DNA of 11,271 nucleotides from Rhizobiaceae bacterium (GCA_004299545.1 SCRB01000550.1:1-11271), one strand, 5' to 3'; shown: positions 1 through 6,651, counted from the first letter of the stretch. The notes: generated by a model not told the origin, from the sequence alone. A program made the numbers and translations.

Positions 1-1
1 C

Positions 2-34
2 GCGCTGGAAGGAATGGAAAAGCGGGCAGACTGA
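2..34 (+). CDS. cpaF: 3' end of probable CpaF/TadA secretion ATPase (partial)
   Basis: Only the last ten codons lie in the window, reading ALEGMEKRAD and then TGA. The frame stays open to the window edge and stops 16 bases before the tadB start. In rhizobial and Caulobacter pilus clusters the gene just upstream of tadB is cpaF (tadA), the hexameric ATPase that powers Flp pilus extension and retraction. The identification therefore rests mainly on position; the tail itself is too short to show a domain. The close spacing suggests cotranscription with tadB. Confidence 0.6.
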   Translation, partial: ALEGMEKRAD

Positions 35-50
35 ACGGGCAGGCATTTCA

Positions 51-1064
51 ATGTTCGGAATTGATGGTTCTCTTCTCCTGTTCATCGTGCTCGCCGGGTG
101 CAGCGCGGCCGCGCTCGCCTATGCGTTCATGTTCAACCGCATCGCTACGGAAACCCAGGTGGGCAAGCGGCTGGAGACCGTCAAGAAGGCGGATACCGAC
201 CGCAACATCGTCAAGGCGCGCCGCGACCGCATGAACGAGGTCGCGCGGCGGCGCAAGACGATCCAGGACACGCTGAAGGAACTGGATGAGAAGCAGAAGG
301 CCCGCGACCTCAGCATCAGGAAGCCGCCGCTTCGCGCCCAGATCCGGCAGGCAGGGCTGACCGTTAGCGTCGAGCGCTTTTACGTCTATTCGGGCATCTG
401 CGGATTGGTCCTGACGGTGCTGGTCTTTATCATGGGTGTGCCGCTGATCGTCCTGCCGGGCGCTCTCCTCGCGGGCGCGCTCGGGCTGCCGCGCTGGTTC
501 CTTTTCTTCCGCAAGCGCAGGCGCGTGAAGGCCTTCCTCAACGAATTCCCCAATGCGCTCGACATTATCGTTCGGGCGGTCAAGTCCGGCCTGCCGCTCA
601 ATGACGGCGTTCGCCTCATCGCGAATGAGGCGCGGGAACCCGTCAAGACGGAGTTCCGCCGCGTTGTCGAGGCGCAGCAGATCGGCCTTTCCGTTTCCGA
701 GGCCACCTTGCGGATGCAGGAGACGATGCCCTGCCAGGAGGCGGCTTTCTTCGGTATCGTCATCCAGATCCAGCAACAGGCGGGCGGCAATCTTTCCGAA
801 GCGCTGGGAAATCTTTCGCGCGTCCTGCGTGATAGAAAGAAAATGAAGGCGAAGGTCCAGGCGCTGTCGATGGAAGCGAAGGCGTCGGCCGTCATCATCG
901 GGGCTTTGCCCTTTATCGTCGCATTCCTGGTCTATCTGTCGAGCCCCACCTACATCATCCCGCTCTTCGTCACCAGCACCGGCCATTTGCTGCTGGCGGG
1001 CGCGGGCGTGTGGATGTCGATGGGCATCTTCGTCATGAAGAAGATGGTGAGTTTCGATGTTTAG
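51..1064 (+). CDS. tadB: Tad pilus inner-membrane platform protein TadB
   Basis: 337 residues, the usual TadB length. TadB and TadC form the inner-membrane platform on which the CpaF/TadA ATPase acts during Flp pilus assembly. A membrane segment lies at about residues 7-28, followed by a charged cytoplasmic stretch (about 30-100), a hydrophobic hairpin (about 112-153), a type II secretion F (T2SSF) domain (about 165-280, including NALDIIVRAVKSGLPL), and two further membrane segments (about 281-298 and 311-330). The ATG at 51 is the only sensible start: it precedes the first membrane segment and lies 16 bases after the upstream stop. The ribosome binding site is weak, which fits coupled translation. 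The 48-base gap to tadC and the shared strand suggest one operon. GspF-type platform proteins of type II secretion are relatives, but the pairing with tadC makes TadB the clear choice. Confidence 0.93.
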   Translation: MFGIDGSLLLFIVLAGCSAAALAYAFMFNRIATETQVGKRLETVKKADTDRNIVKARRDRMNEVARRRKTIQDTLKELDEKQKARDLSIRKPPLRAQIRQAGLTVSVERFYVYSGICGLVLTVLVFIMGVPLIVLPGALLAGALGLPRWFLFFRKRRRVKAFLNEFPNALDIIVRAVKSGLPLNDGVRLIANEAREPVKTEFRRVVEAQQIGLSVSEATLRMQETMPCQEAAFFGIVIQIQQQAGGNLSEALGNLSRVLRDRKKMKAKVQALSMEAKASAVIIGALPFIVAFLVYLSSPTYIIPLFVTSTGHLLLAGAGVWMSMGIFVMKKMVSFDV

Positions 1065-1112
1065 GCCGTGTAGTCAATCAGGTTTCGGGTCTGCGGAAGA
1101 CAGGGGCGTGTG

Positions 1113-2135
1113 ATGGAGCAGGTTGAGAGATTGCTTTCCGATCCGTCGTCCCTGATCGCCCTTCTGGTCGGGCTCGCGGTCTTTGCGACGATCTTTACCC
1201 TGCTCCCTTCGCTCGGCGGCGACCCGCTGAAGAACCGGATGAAATCGGTGGCGCTCGAGCGTGAGGAGTTACGGGCGAAACAGCGCGAGCGCCTGGCCGC
1301 CGAAGCCGATCGCAAGCGCAGCAGCCTGCGCGAACGGCAGTCGGTGGGCATGCGCAATATCGTCGACCGGCTGGATCTTCGGCGGGCGCTGGCTGACGAG
1401 AATACGGTCAACAAGCTGCGCATGGCGGGTTTCCGCGGCCAGAACCCGCTGACCAAGTTCCTGTTCTTCCGCCTTGTCCTGCCCTTCGTCACCTTGGCGA
1501 TGGCGGTCGCCTATATTTTCCTGCTCGACGGCCTCGCCGCGCAATCCGTTGGCCTGAAAATCTTTATCTGCATCCTGGCGGCCTATGCGGGATTTTACGC
1601 GCCGATCCTCTACGTTTCGAATCGTACGACGAAACGCAAGAAATCCATCCAGCGTGCGTGGCCCGACGCGCTCGATCTTTTGCTGATATGCGTTGAATCC
1701 GGCATGTCCGTCGAGGCGGCGTTCCGCCGTGTCGCGGAGGAGATCGGTGGTCAGTCAGTCGAACTTGCCGAGGAACTCATCCTGACCAATGCGGAACTGT
1801 CCTTCCTGCAGGAGCGCCGCGCGGCCTATGAGAATCTTGCCAATCGCACCGGTCTGGAATCGGTCAAGAGTGTCTCGCAGGCCCTTATACAGGCCGAACG
1901 GTACGGCACGCCCGTCGGGCAGGCGCTGCGCATTCTGGCCGCGGAAAGCCGCGATATGCGGATGAACGAAGCGGAGAAGAAGGCGGCCGCGTTGCCGCCC
2001 AAGCTCACCGTGCCGATGATCCTGTTCTTCCTGCCCGTCCTTTTCGTCGTGATCCTAGGCCCGGCCGGCATGCAGATCAGTCAGCAAGGCGGCATCTTCG
2101 GTGGCGCGGAACGTAACGTTTCCGCCTCGCGATAA
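1113..2135 (+). CDS. tadC: Tad pilus inner-membrane platform protein TadC
   Basis: 340 residues. TadC is the second platform protein of the Tad pilus and pairs with TadB. Membrane segments are visible at about residues 13-32, 118-140, 147-169 and 298-318, with a charged cytoplasmic region at about 37-110. A T2SSF domain covers about 183-310 and includes the typical ALDLLLICVESGMSVEAAF stretch and a PKLTVPMILFFLP segment near the end. A GTG at 1110 lies directly before the ATG at 1113; I prefer the ATG because CAGGGG at 1101-1106 is then well placed. The gene closes the visible cpaF-tadB-tadC operon. The next gene on this strand starts only after 443 bases and has its own probable promoter and terminator. 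Confidence 0.93.
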   Translation: MEQVERLLSDPSSLIALLVGLAVFATIFTLLPSLGGDPLKNRMKSVALEREELRAKQRERLAAEADRKRSSLRERQSVGMRNIVDRLDLRRALADENTVNKLRMAGFRGQNPLTKFLFFRLVLPFVTLAMAVAYIFLLDGLAAQSVGLKIFICILAAYAGFYAPILYVSNRTTKRKKSIQRAWPDALDLLLICVESGMSVEAAFRRVAEEIGGQSVELAEELILTNAELSFLQERRAAYENLANRTGLESVKSVSQALIQAERYGTPVGQALRILAAESRDMRMNEAEKKAAALPPKLTVPMILFFLPVLFVVILGPAGMQISQQGGIFGGAERNVSASR

Positions 2136-2578
2136 AAGCTTGCTCAGGATGCGTGGATAACCCCTGGAACACCAGTCGCATCGTTTGCCGTTTCTGCAAG
2201 GCGAGCAAAGCGGCATCGACCGTCGCCGCGGCCACTGTAATATCGAGGATGAACCGCTCAGCCGGCTTCAGAAGGGGGTGGAAAGCACGCTTATAGTCCC
2301 CTTTACCGCTACTCACCTACAGATCGGTTAATGGGCCTTGTTCGGATATGAGTGCCTGCGAGGCGCGGCAGATGTACAGCGGCGCGCGTGAGGGCGGCCG
2401 GTCGAAAGTTAAAGTGCGCGAAGCAGGACAAGCATTTTACGTGTATTATTCATCCTTCAGTAAACAAGTTTCACATAGGTTCGCGTAACACTCCATAAAC
2501 CTTCTTCCTTAATGGGCCAGCAATTCACCCCTGCTATTTTCACGATGCTGATGCAAAACAAGAACAGGGGTTTTGGAA
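2136..2578. other. Long spacer between tadC and the pilin gene
   Basis: 443 bases with no gene I can support. The first 300 or so are G+C rich like coding DNA but broken by stops. A 79-codon GTG-start frame on the - strand (2316 down to 2077) runs into the end of tadC and matches no family I know. From about 2430 the sequence turns A+T rich, as expected for the promoter of the following pilin gene. The ten bases TTAATGGGCC occur twice, at 2328-2337 and 2509-2518. A short G-rich/C-rich pairing (2274-2277 with 2298-2301) is possible but weak. I see no clear terminator for the tadBC operon. It may be a degraded gene, a long leader or a small RNA locus; the sequence does not decide. Confidence 0.5.
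2470..2499 (+). promoter_or_regulatory. Possible promoter of the Flp pilin gene
   Basis: In the A+T-rich stretch before the pilin gene, TTCACA (2470-2475) and CATAAA (2494-2499) are separated by 18 bases and resemble -35 and -10 elements of a housekeeping promoter. They would give a leader of roughly 70 bases. Alphaproteobacterial promoters are loosely conserved, so this is only a candidate. A separate promoter is reasonable because major pilins are made in far greater amounts than assembly proteins. Confidence 0.25.
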
Positions 2579-2767
2579 ATGAACATGCTGAAGAAATTCG
2601 CGAAAGACGAGTCCGGTGCGACCGCCATTGAATACGGCCTGATCGCCGCTCTCATCGCCATCGCCATCATCGCGGGGGCCCGCACAATCGGCCAGCAGTT
2701 GAGCACGCTGTTCACCAATATCGGCAGCACGCTGACGACCGCGAACGGCACGCCGACTGGCGGTTGA
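2579..2767 (+). CDS. Flp/Fap-type pilin (small prepilin)
   Basis: 62 residues, typical of Flp pilins, the subunits polymerised by the Tad machine into adhesive pili. A short positively charged leader ends in KDESG and is followed by ATAIEYGLIAALIAIAIIAG. This matches the Flp signature: prepilin peptidase (CpaA/TadV type) should cut after Gly13, leaving Glu18 at mature position +5 and the Glu-Tyr pair typical of the family. The hydrophobic helix spans about residues 16-34, and the tail is short, polar and Gly/Thr rich. The ATG at 2579 is preferred, with AGGGG (2566-2570) eight bases upstream; ATG 2585 is an alternative. The gene has its own probable promoter and a clear terminator. Rhizobial tad clusters usually begin with the pilin gene, so this one, after tadC, may be an additional pilin. 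That cannot be confirmed without the upstream sequence. Confidence 0.92.
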   Translation: MNMLKKFAKDESGATAIEYGLIAALIAIAIIAGARTIGQQLSTLFTNIGSTLTTANGTPTGG

Positions 2768-2811
2768 TATAGGAGCTTCCTTCTCTGCATCTACAGCGCG
2801 AAGGATTCCCA

Positions 2812-2845
2812 GGGGCCGCTCGTTTGGGCGGTCCCTTTTCATTTC
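2812..2845 (+). terminator. Rho-independent terminator after the pilin gene
   Basis: GGGGCCGC (2812-2819) pairs with GCGGTCCC (2828-2835), giving eight base pairs with one G-T wobble and an eight-base loop. The T-rich tail TTTTCATTTC follows directly. It lies 45 bases after the pilin stop codon and is oriented to end that transcript. Confidence 0.8.
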
Positions 2846-2994
2846 TTCCGCCGATAGCATAGACAGGTGAGGGCGCCCCCACTCAGCGGGAGCGGCGGCT
2901 TCGAAATGCGAACGGGTCTCGCCGACAACAGTGCTCTTGACGCGCTGGCCGAAAGCAGGCGCTCGGCAACGAAGCGGTTTTGCGGCCGAGGAAG

Positions 2995-3008
2995 CGTCTG
3001 GACAGACG
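2995..3008 (-). repeat. Perfect 6-bp inverted repeat at the 3' end of the tadD-like gene
   Basis: CGTCTG (2995-3000) and CAGACG (3003-3008) form a perfect inverted repeat with a two-base centre, directly after the stop codon of the - strand lipoprotein gene. As RNA it would fold as five pairs with a four-base loop. No run of U follows, so it is at best a weak terminator or a transcript-end stabiliser. Confidence 0.4.
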
Positions 3009-3830
3009 TCAGCCTGCTTTGGGTGTCTTCTTCCCGGCCTTGAGTTGCTTCCAGGCATTCTGCTGCGAAAGCATCGATCTGAGGTAAGCGACGTTCGCCG
3101 CGGCCTGGTCGGGCGGAAGCTCGGCGCTCGCGATCTTCTCTGCTTCGTCGAACCGCCCCTGCAACCCGACGACAAGCGCGAGGTTCTGGCGCACGCGGCT
3201 GTCGGCGCCCGGCTGTGCGGCCGCTTTGCGCAGATAGCTTTCCGCCGTCTTCAGGTCGCCCTTGAGAAGATAGGACATGCCGTAGTTGGAGAGGATGGAA
3301 GGCTCGTTGGGCTTCAGCATCAGCGCCTTCTGGTAAAGGGCCCTTGCTTCGTCCGGCTTGTCGAGCTGGTCGAGGATCGCTCCTTCCGCGGAAACCAGCC
3401 GCCAGTCAGGATATTCCGGCGTCTGCGCCCGGCGGATCGCATCAAGTGCCTGATCGAGCTGGCCGTCCGCCGCGAGCGCCTTGCCATAGGCGGCAAGCAC
3501 CTGGCGATCCTTCGGATAGGCGATTGCCAGCTTGCGCATCACGGCAAGCGACTGGTCCGTGCGGCCCGCGGCCTGAAGAGCGTTGGCATAGCCTATCGCC
3601 AGGTTCTTGTCGTTCGGTTCGGCGGCATAGCGCTTGCCCATGCCGACGAGGGTGGCATCGAGTTGCTGGGACGACAGGTCGTCGACGGCCGCGGCGGAGC
3701 CTGCGCGCGTAATCGAGCCCGTCGTGGTATTGTCATGGGCGCAGGCCGAAACGCTGACGGCGAGCGCCAGCGCCGTGGCCGTTAAGACGCGCCTCCTGGC
3801 GGCATTCCGTTCCCTGGATACGACCGGCAT
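3009..3830 (-). CDS. tadD: TadD-like TPR lipoprotein, Tad pilus assembly
   Basis: 273 residues. TadD proteins are outer-membrane-associated TPR lipoproteins that act like pilotins for the Tad secretin. The N terminus has an arginine-rich region (RERNAARRR), a hydrophobic core (about residues 15-28) and a lipobox V-S-A-C, so Cys30 should be lipidated. After a low-complexity linker (about 31-55), tandem TPR helix pairs cover about residues 58-240, with clear motifs such as NLAIGYANALQAAGR and SILSNYGMSYLLKGD. The tail is lysine rich. The frame extends upstream to a TTG at 3854, but the ATG at 3830 has GGAG six bases ahead and gives a normal signal peptide. The gene faces the pilin gene and is separate from tadBC. 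It could be another TPR lipoprotein, but its position beside tadBC and a pilin supports TadD. Confidence 0.82.
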   Translation of the reverse strand: MPVVSRERNAARRRVLTATALALAVSVSACAHDNTTTGSITRAGSAAAVDDLSSQQLDATLVGMGKRYAAEPNDKNLAIGYANALQAAGRTDQSLAVMRKLAIAYPKDRQVLAAYGKALAADGQLDQALDAIRRAQTPEYPDWRLVSAEGAILDQLDKPDEARALYQKALMLKPNEPSILSNYGMSYLLKGDLKTAESYLRKAAAQPGADSRVRQNLALVVGLQGRFDEAEKIASAELPPDQAAANVAYLRSMLSQQNAWKQLKAGKKTPKAG

Positions 3831-3865
3831 CGATGTCTCCGTTTCGGCGCGCAACGCGTCGCATG

Positions 3866-3881
3866 TTTCTGGTCCCAGAAA
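3866..3881. promoter_or_regulatory. Perfect 16-bp palindrome, candidate operator
   Basis: TTTCTGG (3866-3872), a TC centre and CCAGAAA (3875-3881) make a perfect inverted repeat with seven-base arms. It lies 36 bases upstream of the tadD-like start and 100 bases upstream of the aminopeptidase start. The compact two-fold symmetry suggests a site for a dimeric repressor, more likely acting on the tadD-like gene. No local regulator is an obvious candidate, and the MarR-like protein's own leader carries different dyads. Confidence 0.45.
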
Positions 3882-3894
3882 TATTCTGTTAACC

Positions 3895-3909
3895 CTAACG
3901 GTTCGTTAA
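3895..3909. promoter_or_regulatory. Near-consensus CtrA-type binding site
   Basis: CTAA (3895-3898), seven bases, then TTAA (3906-3909) matches the alphaproteobacterial CtrA pattern TTAA-N7-TTAA with one mismatch. Another TTAACC begins at 3889. CtrA is the cell-cycle regulator known to control pilus genes in Caulobacter, so a site beside a tadD-like gene is plausible. The motif is short and this match is not proof. Confidence 0.35.
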
Positions 3910-3981
3910 ATTGCCGGTGCGCCGGCTTGCTCGTCTTGTGGAGTTGGAAGAAGTAAGCTTCAACCAAAGAAGGGATCGGGA

Positions 3982-5358
3982 ATGACCGTTGAACTTGTTT
4001 CTAAAAGATCTGCTGCCTCAAAACCCGTCTTCCTCGTCCGTAAGGGCAGGCTTGAAGAGGTCGCGCTTTCCGCCTCGGCCGTGAATTGGGCGAAGGCGAA
4101 CGGCTTTGATGGTCAGCAGGGCCGCATGCTCGCCGTTCCCGGCCCGGAAAGCGGCATTGAAAGCGTGCTTTTCGGCCTCGGAGAGGAGGAGGACGGCTTC
4201 GCGCCGCTTGCTGCCGGTGCCTTGGCCCGGTCCCTGCCGGAGGGAGACTGGCATTTCGCCCAGTTGCCGCTTGCACCGGATCTCGCGGTGCTGGGCCTGC
4301 TTCTGGGCGGCTACGAGTTCGACCGCTACACCGCGAAGAGCGCCCGGACCATCCGCTTCGCCTCGCCGGAGAATTGCGATGCCGCGCGTGCCGCCCGGCT
4401 CGCCCAGGGTGTTTTTCTTGCCCGCGATCTCATCAATACACCGACGAACGACATGGGGCCGGCAACGCTGGAAGCGGAAATGCGGAAACTGGCGTCCCTT
4501 TACGGCGCCGAAGTGGAAGTCGTTCATGGGGACAGTCTGATTGAAGCGAATTTCCCCATGATTCATGCCGTCGGCCGCGCTTCGGTCGAGGCGCCGCGCC
4601 TTCTCGACATGCGTTGGGGCAGGGTTGATGCACCGAAGGTCACGCTCGTCGGCAAAGGGGTATGTTTCGATACGGGCGGCCTCGACATCAAGCCAGCGAG
4701 CGGCATGCTCCTGATGAAGAAGGATATGGGCGGCGCGGCCAATGTGCTCGGTCTCGCGGCCATGATCATGGCCGCGAAGCTCGGCGTGCGCCTGCGTGTC
4801 CTCGTGCCGGCGGTCGAGAACGCCATTGCGGGCAATGCTTTCCGTCCGGGGGATGTCCTGAAAAGCCGCAAGGGGATCACGGTCGAGATCGGCAACACGG
4901 ATGCAGAAGGCCGCCTGATCCTGGCCGATGCCCTTGCCCTCGCCGACGAGGAAGAGCCTGCGCTTCTGGTCGATATGGCGACGCTGACGGGCGCCGCGCG
5001 CGTTGCGCTCGGTCCCGACCTGCCGCCCTTCTATACGGATGATGACGGGCTTGCAGCGGAATTGGCGCAGGCCGCGCGGGACTGTTGCGATCCGCTCTGG
5101 CGCATGCCGCTTTGGGGGCCTTACGATGCGAAGCTTTCCTCAAGGATCGCCGACATCAACAATGTCACGTTAGACGGCTTTGCCGGATCGGTGACGGCGG
5201 CTCTCTTCCTGCGGCGCTTCGTCGAGAAAGCGGCAAGTTGGGCGCATTTCGATATTTACGGCTGGAACCCGACCGAGCGCCCGCATGCCCGCATTGGCGG
5301 AGAAGCGCAAGGGATCAGGGCGATCGAGACGCTTCTTTCCCGCCGCTATGGCCCTTAA
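3982..5358 (+). CDS. M17 family leucyl aminopeptidase
   Basis: 458 residues. M17 enzymes are cytosolic, usually hexameric, two-metal exopeptidases that remove N-terminal residues from peptides. The C-terminal catalytic domain (about residues 150-455) is fully conserved: Lys225, Asp230, Lys237 and Asp248 in the VGKGVCFDTGG...KKDMGGAAN region, and Asp307, Glu309 and Arg311 in the NTDAEGRLILADAL signature. These residues line up with E. coli PepA 270, 275, 282, 293, 352, 354 and 356, each by a constant offset of 45. The N-terminal domain (about 1-140) is shorter and divergent, as in many alphaproteobacterial paralogues, so PepA and PepB names are avoided. The ATG at 3982 has AAGGGA six bases upstream. 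No signal peptide is present. The gene probably has its own promoter; it lies 65 bases before the marR-like gene. Confidence 0.94.
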   Translation: MTVELVSKRSAASKPVFLVRKGRLEEVALSASAVNWAKANGFDGQQGRMLAVPGPESGIESVLFGLGEEEDGFAPLAAGALARSLPEGDWHFAQLPLAPDLAVLGLLLGGYEFDRYTAKSARTIRFASPENCDAARAARLAQGVFLARDLINTPTNDMGPATLEAEMRKLASLYGAEVEVVHGDSLIEANFPMIHAVGRASVEAPRLLDMRWGRVDAPKVTLVGKGVCFDTGGLDIKPASGMLLMKKDMGGAANVLGLAAMIMAAKLGVRLRVLVPAVENAIAGNAFRPGDVLKSRKGITVEIGNTDAEGRLILADALALADEEEPALLVDMATLTGAARVALGPDLPPFYTDDDGLAAELAQAARDCCDPLWRMPLWGPYDAKLSSRIADINNVTLDGFAGSVTAALFLRRFVEKAASWAHFDIYGWNPTERPHARIGGEAQGIRAIETLLSRRYGP

Positions 5359-5385
5359 TTTTCAAGGCAGGAAATTTTAGCAATT

Positions 5386-5421
5386 GAACGGTACGGTTCC
5401 GAAACGATCGGAGGCGTACCG
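5386..5421. promoter_or_regulatory. Overlapping dyads covering the marR-like gene's ribosome binding site
   Basis: Two symmetric elements overlap here. The first, GAACGGTACGGTTC (5386-5399), is a 14-bp palindrome with one mismatched pair, of the kind bound by small dimeric repressors. The second has CGGTACG (5389-5395) and CGTACCG (5415-5421) as outer arms and CCGA (5399-5402) and TCGG (5408-5411) as inner arms, all centred on 5405. The second dyad encloses GGAGG (5410-5414), the ribosome binding site for the ATG at 5424. It could be an operator for autoregulation or an RNA hairpin that hides the binding site. Confidence 0.5.
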
Positions 5422-5423
5422 GC

Positions 5424-5774
5424 ATGAGCGTCATCTTGCGTCCCAGCCAGGCGCTGCGGCTGTGGCAACGGGTTTCGGTGGCGGAGGTCCGCGCCGAGGC
5501 ACATGACCTGTCGCTGCGGCAGATGGCCATCCTCCTCACCGTCTATCTCGATCCGCCCCCGCACACGGTGCGCGGGCTTGCCGCGCGGCTCGGCGTCACC
5601 AAGCCTGTCGTCACGCGCGCGCTTGACACGATGGGCGCGATGAAGCTTCTTTCCCGTCACCGTGACGAGAAGGACCGCCGCAACGTCCTCGTCAGGCGCA
5701 CCGTCGAGGGCGCGCTCTATGTGGAACGTTTCGGCGATGGCATCATCGCCGCCGCAGCCGGATTACCGATGTGA
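5424..5774 (+). CDS. Short MarR-like winged-helix regulator
   Basis: 116 residues, short for MarR proteins (about 140-150). A winged helix-turn-helix spans about residues 30-95: LSLRQMAILLTVY, then HTVRGLAARLGVTKPVVTRALDTM with the recognition helix at about 59-70, then a wing with DEKDRRNVLV (81-90), the D-x-x-D-x-R type motif typical of MarR wings. The C-terminal dimerisation helix looks reduced (about 93-112). The ATG at 5424 has a strong GGAGG nine bases upstream. The stop codon overlaps the GTG start of the following NlpC/P60 gene (GTGA), so the two are probably made together and the regulator may control the enzyme. The ligand cannot be told from sequence. A dyad over its ribosome binding site suggests feedback control. 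Confidence 0.8.
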   Translation: MSVILRPSQALRLWQRVSVAEVRAEAHDLSLRQMAILLTVYLDPPPHTVRGLAARLGVTKPVVTRALDTMGAMKLLSRHRDEKDRRNVLVRRTVEGALYVERFGDGIIAAAAGLPM

Positions 5775-6631
5775 CTGACTTGGAAAGACGCCTGAATGCC
5801 TTCCGCCCCGATCTGGCCGACCAGCGGCTGAGGGGAAAGGTCGAGGCCGGGTGTTTTGTGGAAGGCATGCCGGCATATGTGGCGGTTCCGGTGGCGGACA
5901 TGCTCTTTGAACCAGCGGAGGGAGCAGGGCTCGACACGCAGCTTCTCTATGGCGACGAGGTCCTTGTCTTCAACCGATCGGGCGCCTTTGCCTGGGTGCA
6001 GGCCGTTCGCGATTTCTATGTCGGTTATGTCGCGCTCTCCGCTCTTGGTGAGAACCGGCCGGCGCCGACCCATGTTGTTTCCGTGCCCCGGACTTTCATT
6101 TATCCCGGTCCCGACCTCAAGCGTCCGCGGCGCGATGTTCTTTCGCTCGGTTCGTCGGTCAGGGTCGTTGATTTCGTTGAAAACCGCGGCACGCGTTATG
6201 CGACGCTGGGAGGCGGAGCGTTCGTGATCGCGGCGCATCTGGCGCCGCTCGGCGACAAGGCGGAGGATTTCGTTTCCGTTGCCGAGACGCTCCTGTTCAC
6301 GCCCTATCTCTGGGGCGGGGCCTCCGCATTCGGCATCGATTGTTCCGGCCTGGTGCAACTGTCGATGCGCATGGCCGGCAAGGCAGTGCTCCGCGACACC
6401 GATATGCAGGCCGGGTCCGTCGGCAATGCGCTCGATCCCGGGCAGGATCTGGCGGCGTTGCGGCGCGGCGACCTCGTCTTCTGGAAAGGCCATGTCGGCA
6501 TCATGGCGGATCGGGAGGACCTTGTGCACGCGAACGGCCACACGATGATGGTGTCGCGCGAGAACATTCATGATGCTATCGCGCGGATCGCGCCGCTCTA
6601 CGGCCAGCCGACGTGCTTTCGAAGGCTATGA
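5771..6631 (+). CDS. Cytosolic-type SH3/NlpC/P60 peptidoglycan peptidase
   Basis: 286 residues. NlpC/P60 enzymes are papain-like cysteine peptidases that mostly cut between D-Glu and diaminopimelate in peptidoglycan stem peptides. Two SH3-like domains (about residues 36-92 and 103-160) precede the catalytic domain (about 165-280). The probable catalytic residues are Cys191 in GIDCSGLVQ, His241 in KGHVGIM and His253 in LVHANGH. The arrangement resembles YkfC-type gamma-D-Glu-diaminopimelate endopeptidases that process recycled muropeptides. There is no signal peptide or membrane segment, so it should act in the cytoplasm. The GTG start at 5771 overlaps the marR-like stop by four bases and is the only start compatible with the intact N terminus. 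The exact substrate is inferred from the family. It converges on the ghrA-type gene with only 20 bases between stop codons and no terminator visible. Confidence 0.88.
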   Translation: MTDLERRLNAFRPDLADQRLRGKVEAGCFVEGMPAYVAVPVADMLFEPAEGAGLDTQLLYGDEVLVFNRSGAFAWVQAVRDFYVGYVALSALGENRPAPTHVVSVPRTFIYPGPDLKRPRRDVLSLGSSVRVVDFVENRGTRYATLGGGAFVIAAHLAPLGDKAEDFVSVAETLLFTPYLWGGASAFGIDCSGLVQLSMRMAGKAVLRDTDMQAGSVGNALDPGQDLAALRRGDLVFWKGHVGIMADREDLVHANGHTMMVSRENIHDAIARIAPLYGQPTCFRRL

Positions 6632-6651
6632 CAGATCGCCGCCGCGCGCCG

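Larger units (their letters stand above)
3831..3981. promoter_or_regulatory. Divergent promoter region between tadD-like gene and aminopeptidase gene
   Basis: This 151-bp region must drive the tadD-like gene leftwards and the aminopeptidase gene rightwards. It is richer in A+T around 3860-3910 than its surroundings. Besides the palindrome and CtrA-type site listed separately, it has GCCGG-TGCG-CCGGC (3913-3926), a short hairpin-forming repeat on the aminopeptidase side. I cannot assign -35 and -10 elements with confidence in either direction. Confidence 0.6.

Noticed and set aside
48..986. Long - strand open frame (312 codons) opposite tadB
   Set aside because: It is the antisense shadow of a well-conserved tadB gene in G+C-rich DNA. 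The translation is Arg/Asp rich with no domain.
2077..2316. 79-codon - strand frame between tadC and the pilin gene
   Set aside because: It starts with GTG, has no good ribosome binding site, overlaps the tadC end by 59 bases and matches no family I recognise. I note it as a question and do not call it a gene.
2494..2516. CtrA-type site near the pilin promoter (CATAAACC ... TTAATGG)
   Set aside because: The bases seven upstream of TTAA are AACC, so the TTAA-N7-TTAA spacing is not met.
2540..3175. 211-codon - strand frame across the pilin gene and the tadD-like gene end
   Set aside because: It runs antisense to the pilin, through its terminator, and in another frame of the lipoprotein gene. 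The protein is low complexity and Arg rich.
2931..3785. 284-codon + strand frame opposite the tadD-like gene
   Set aside because: It is an antisense shadow of a gene with a clear signal peptide, lipobox and TPR repeats.
5717..6571. 284-codon - strand frame opposite the NlpC/P60 gene
   Set aside because: It is an antisense shadow; the + strand gene has an intact catalytic set and a coupled start.
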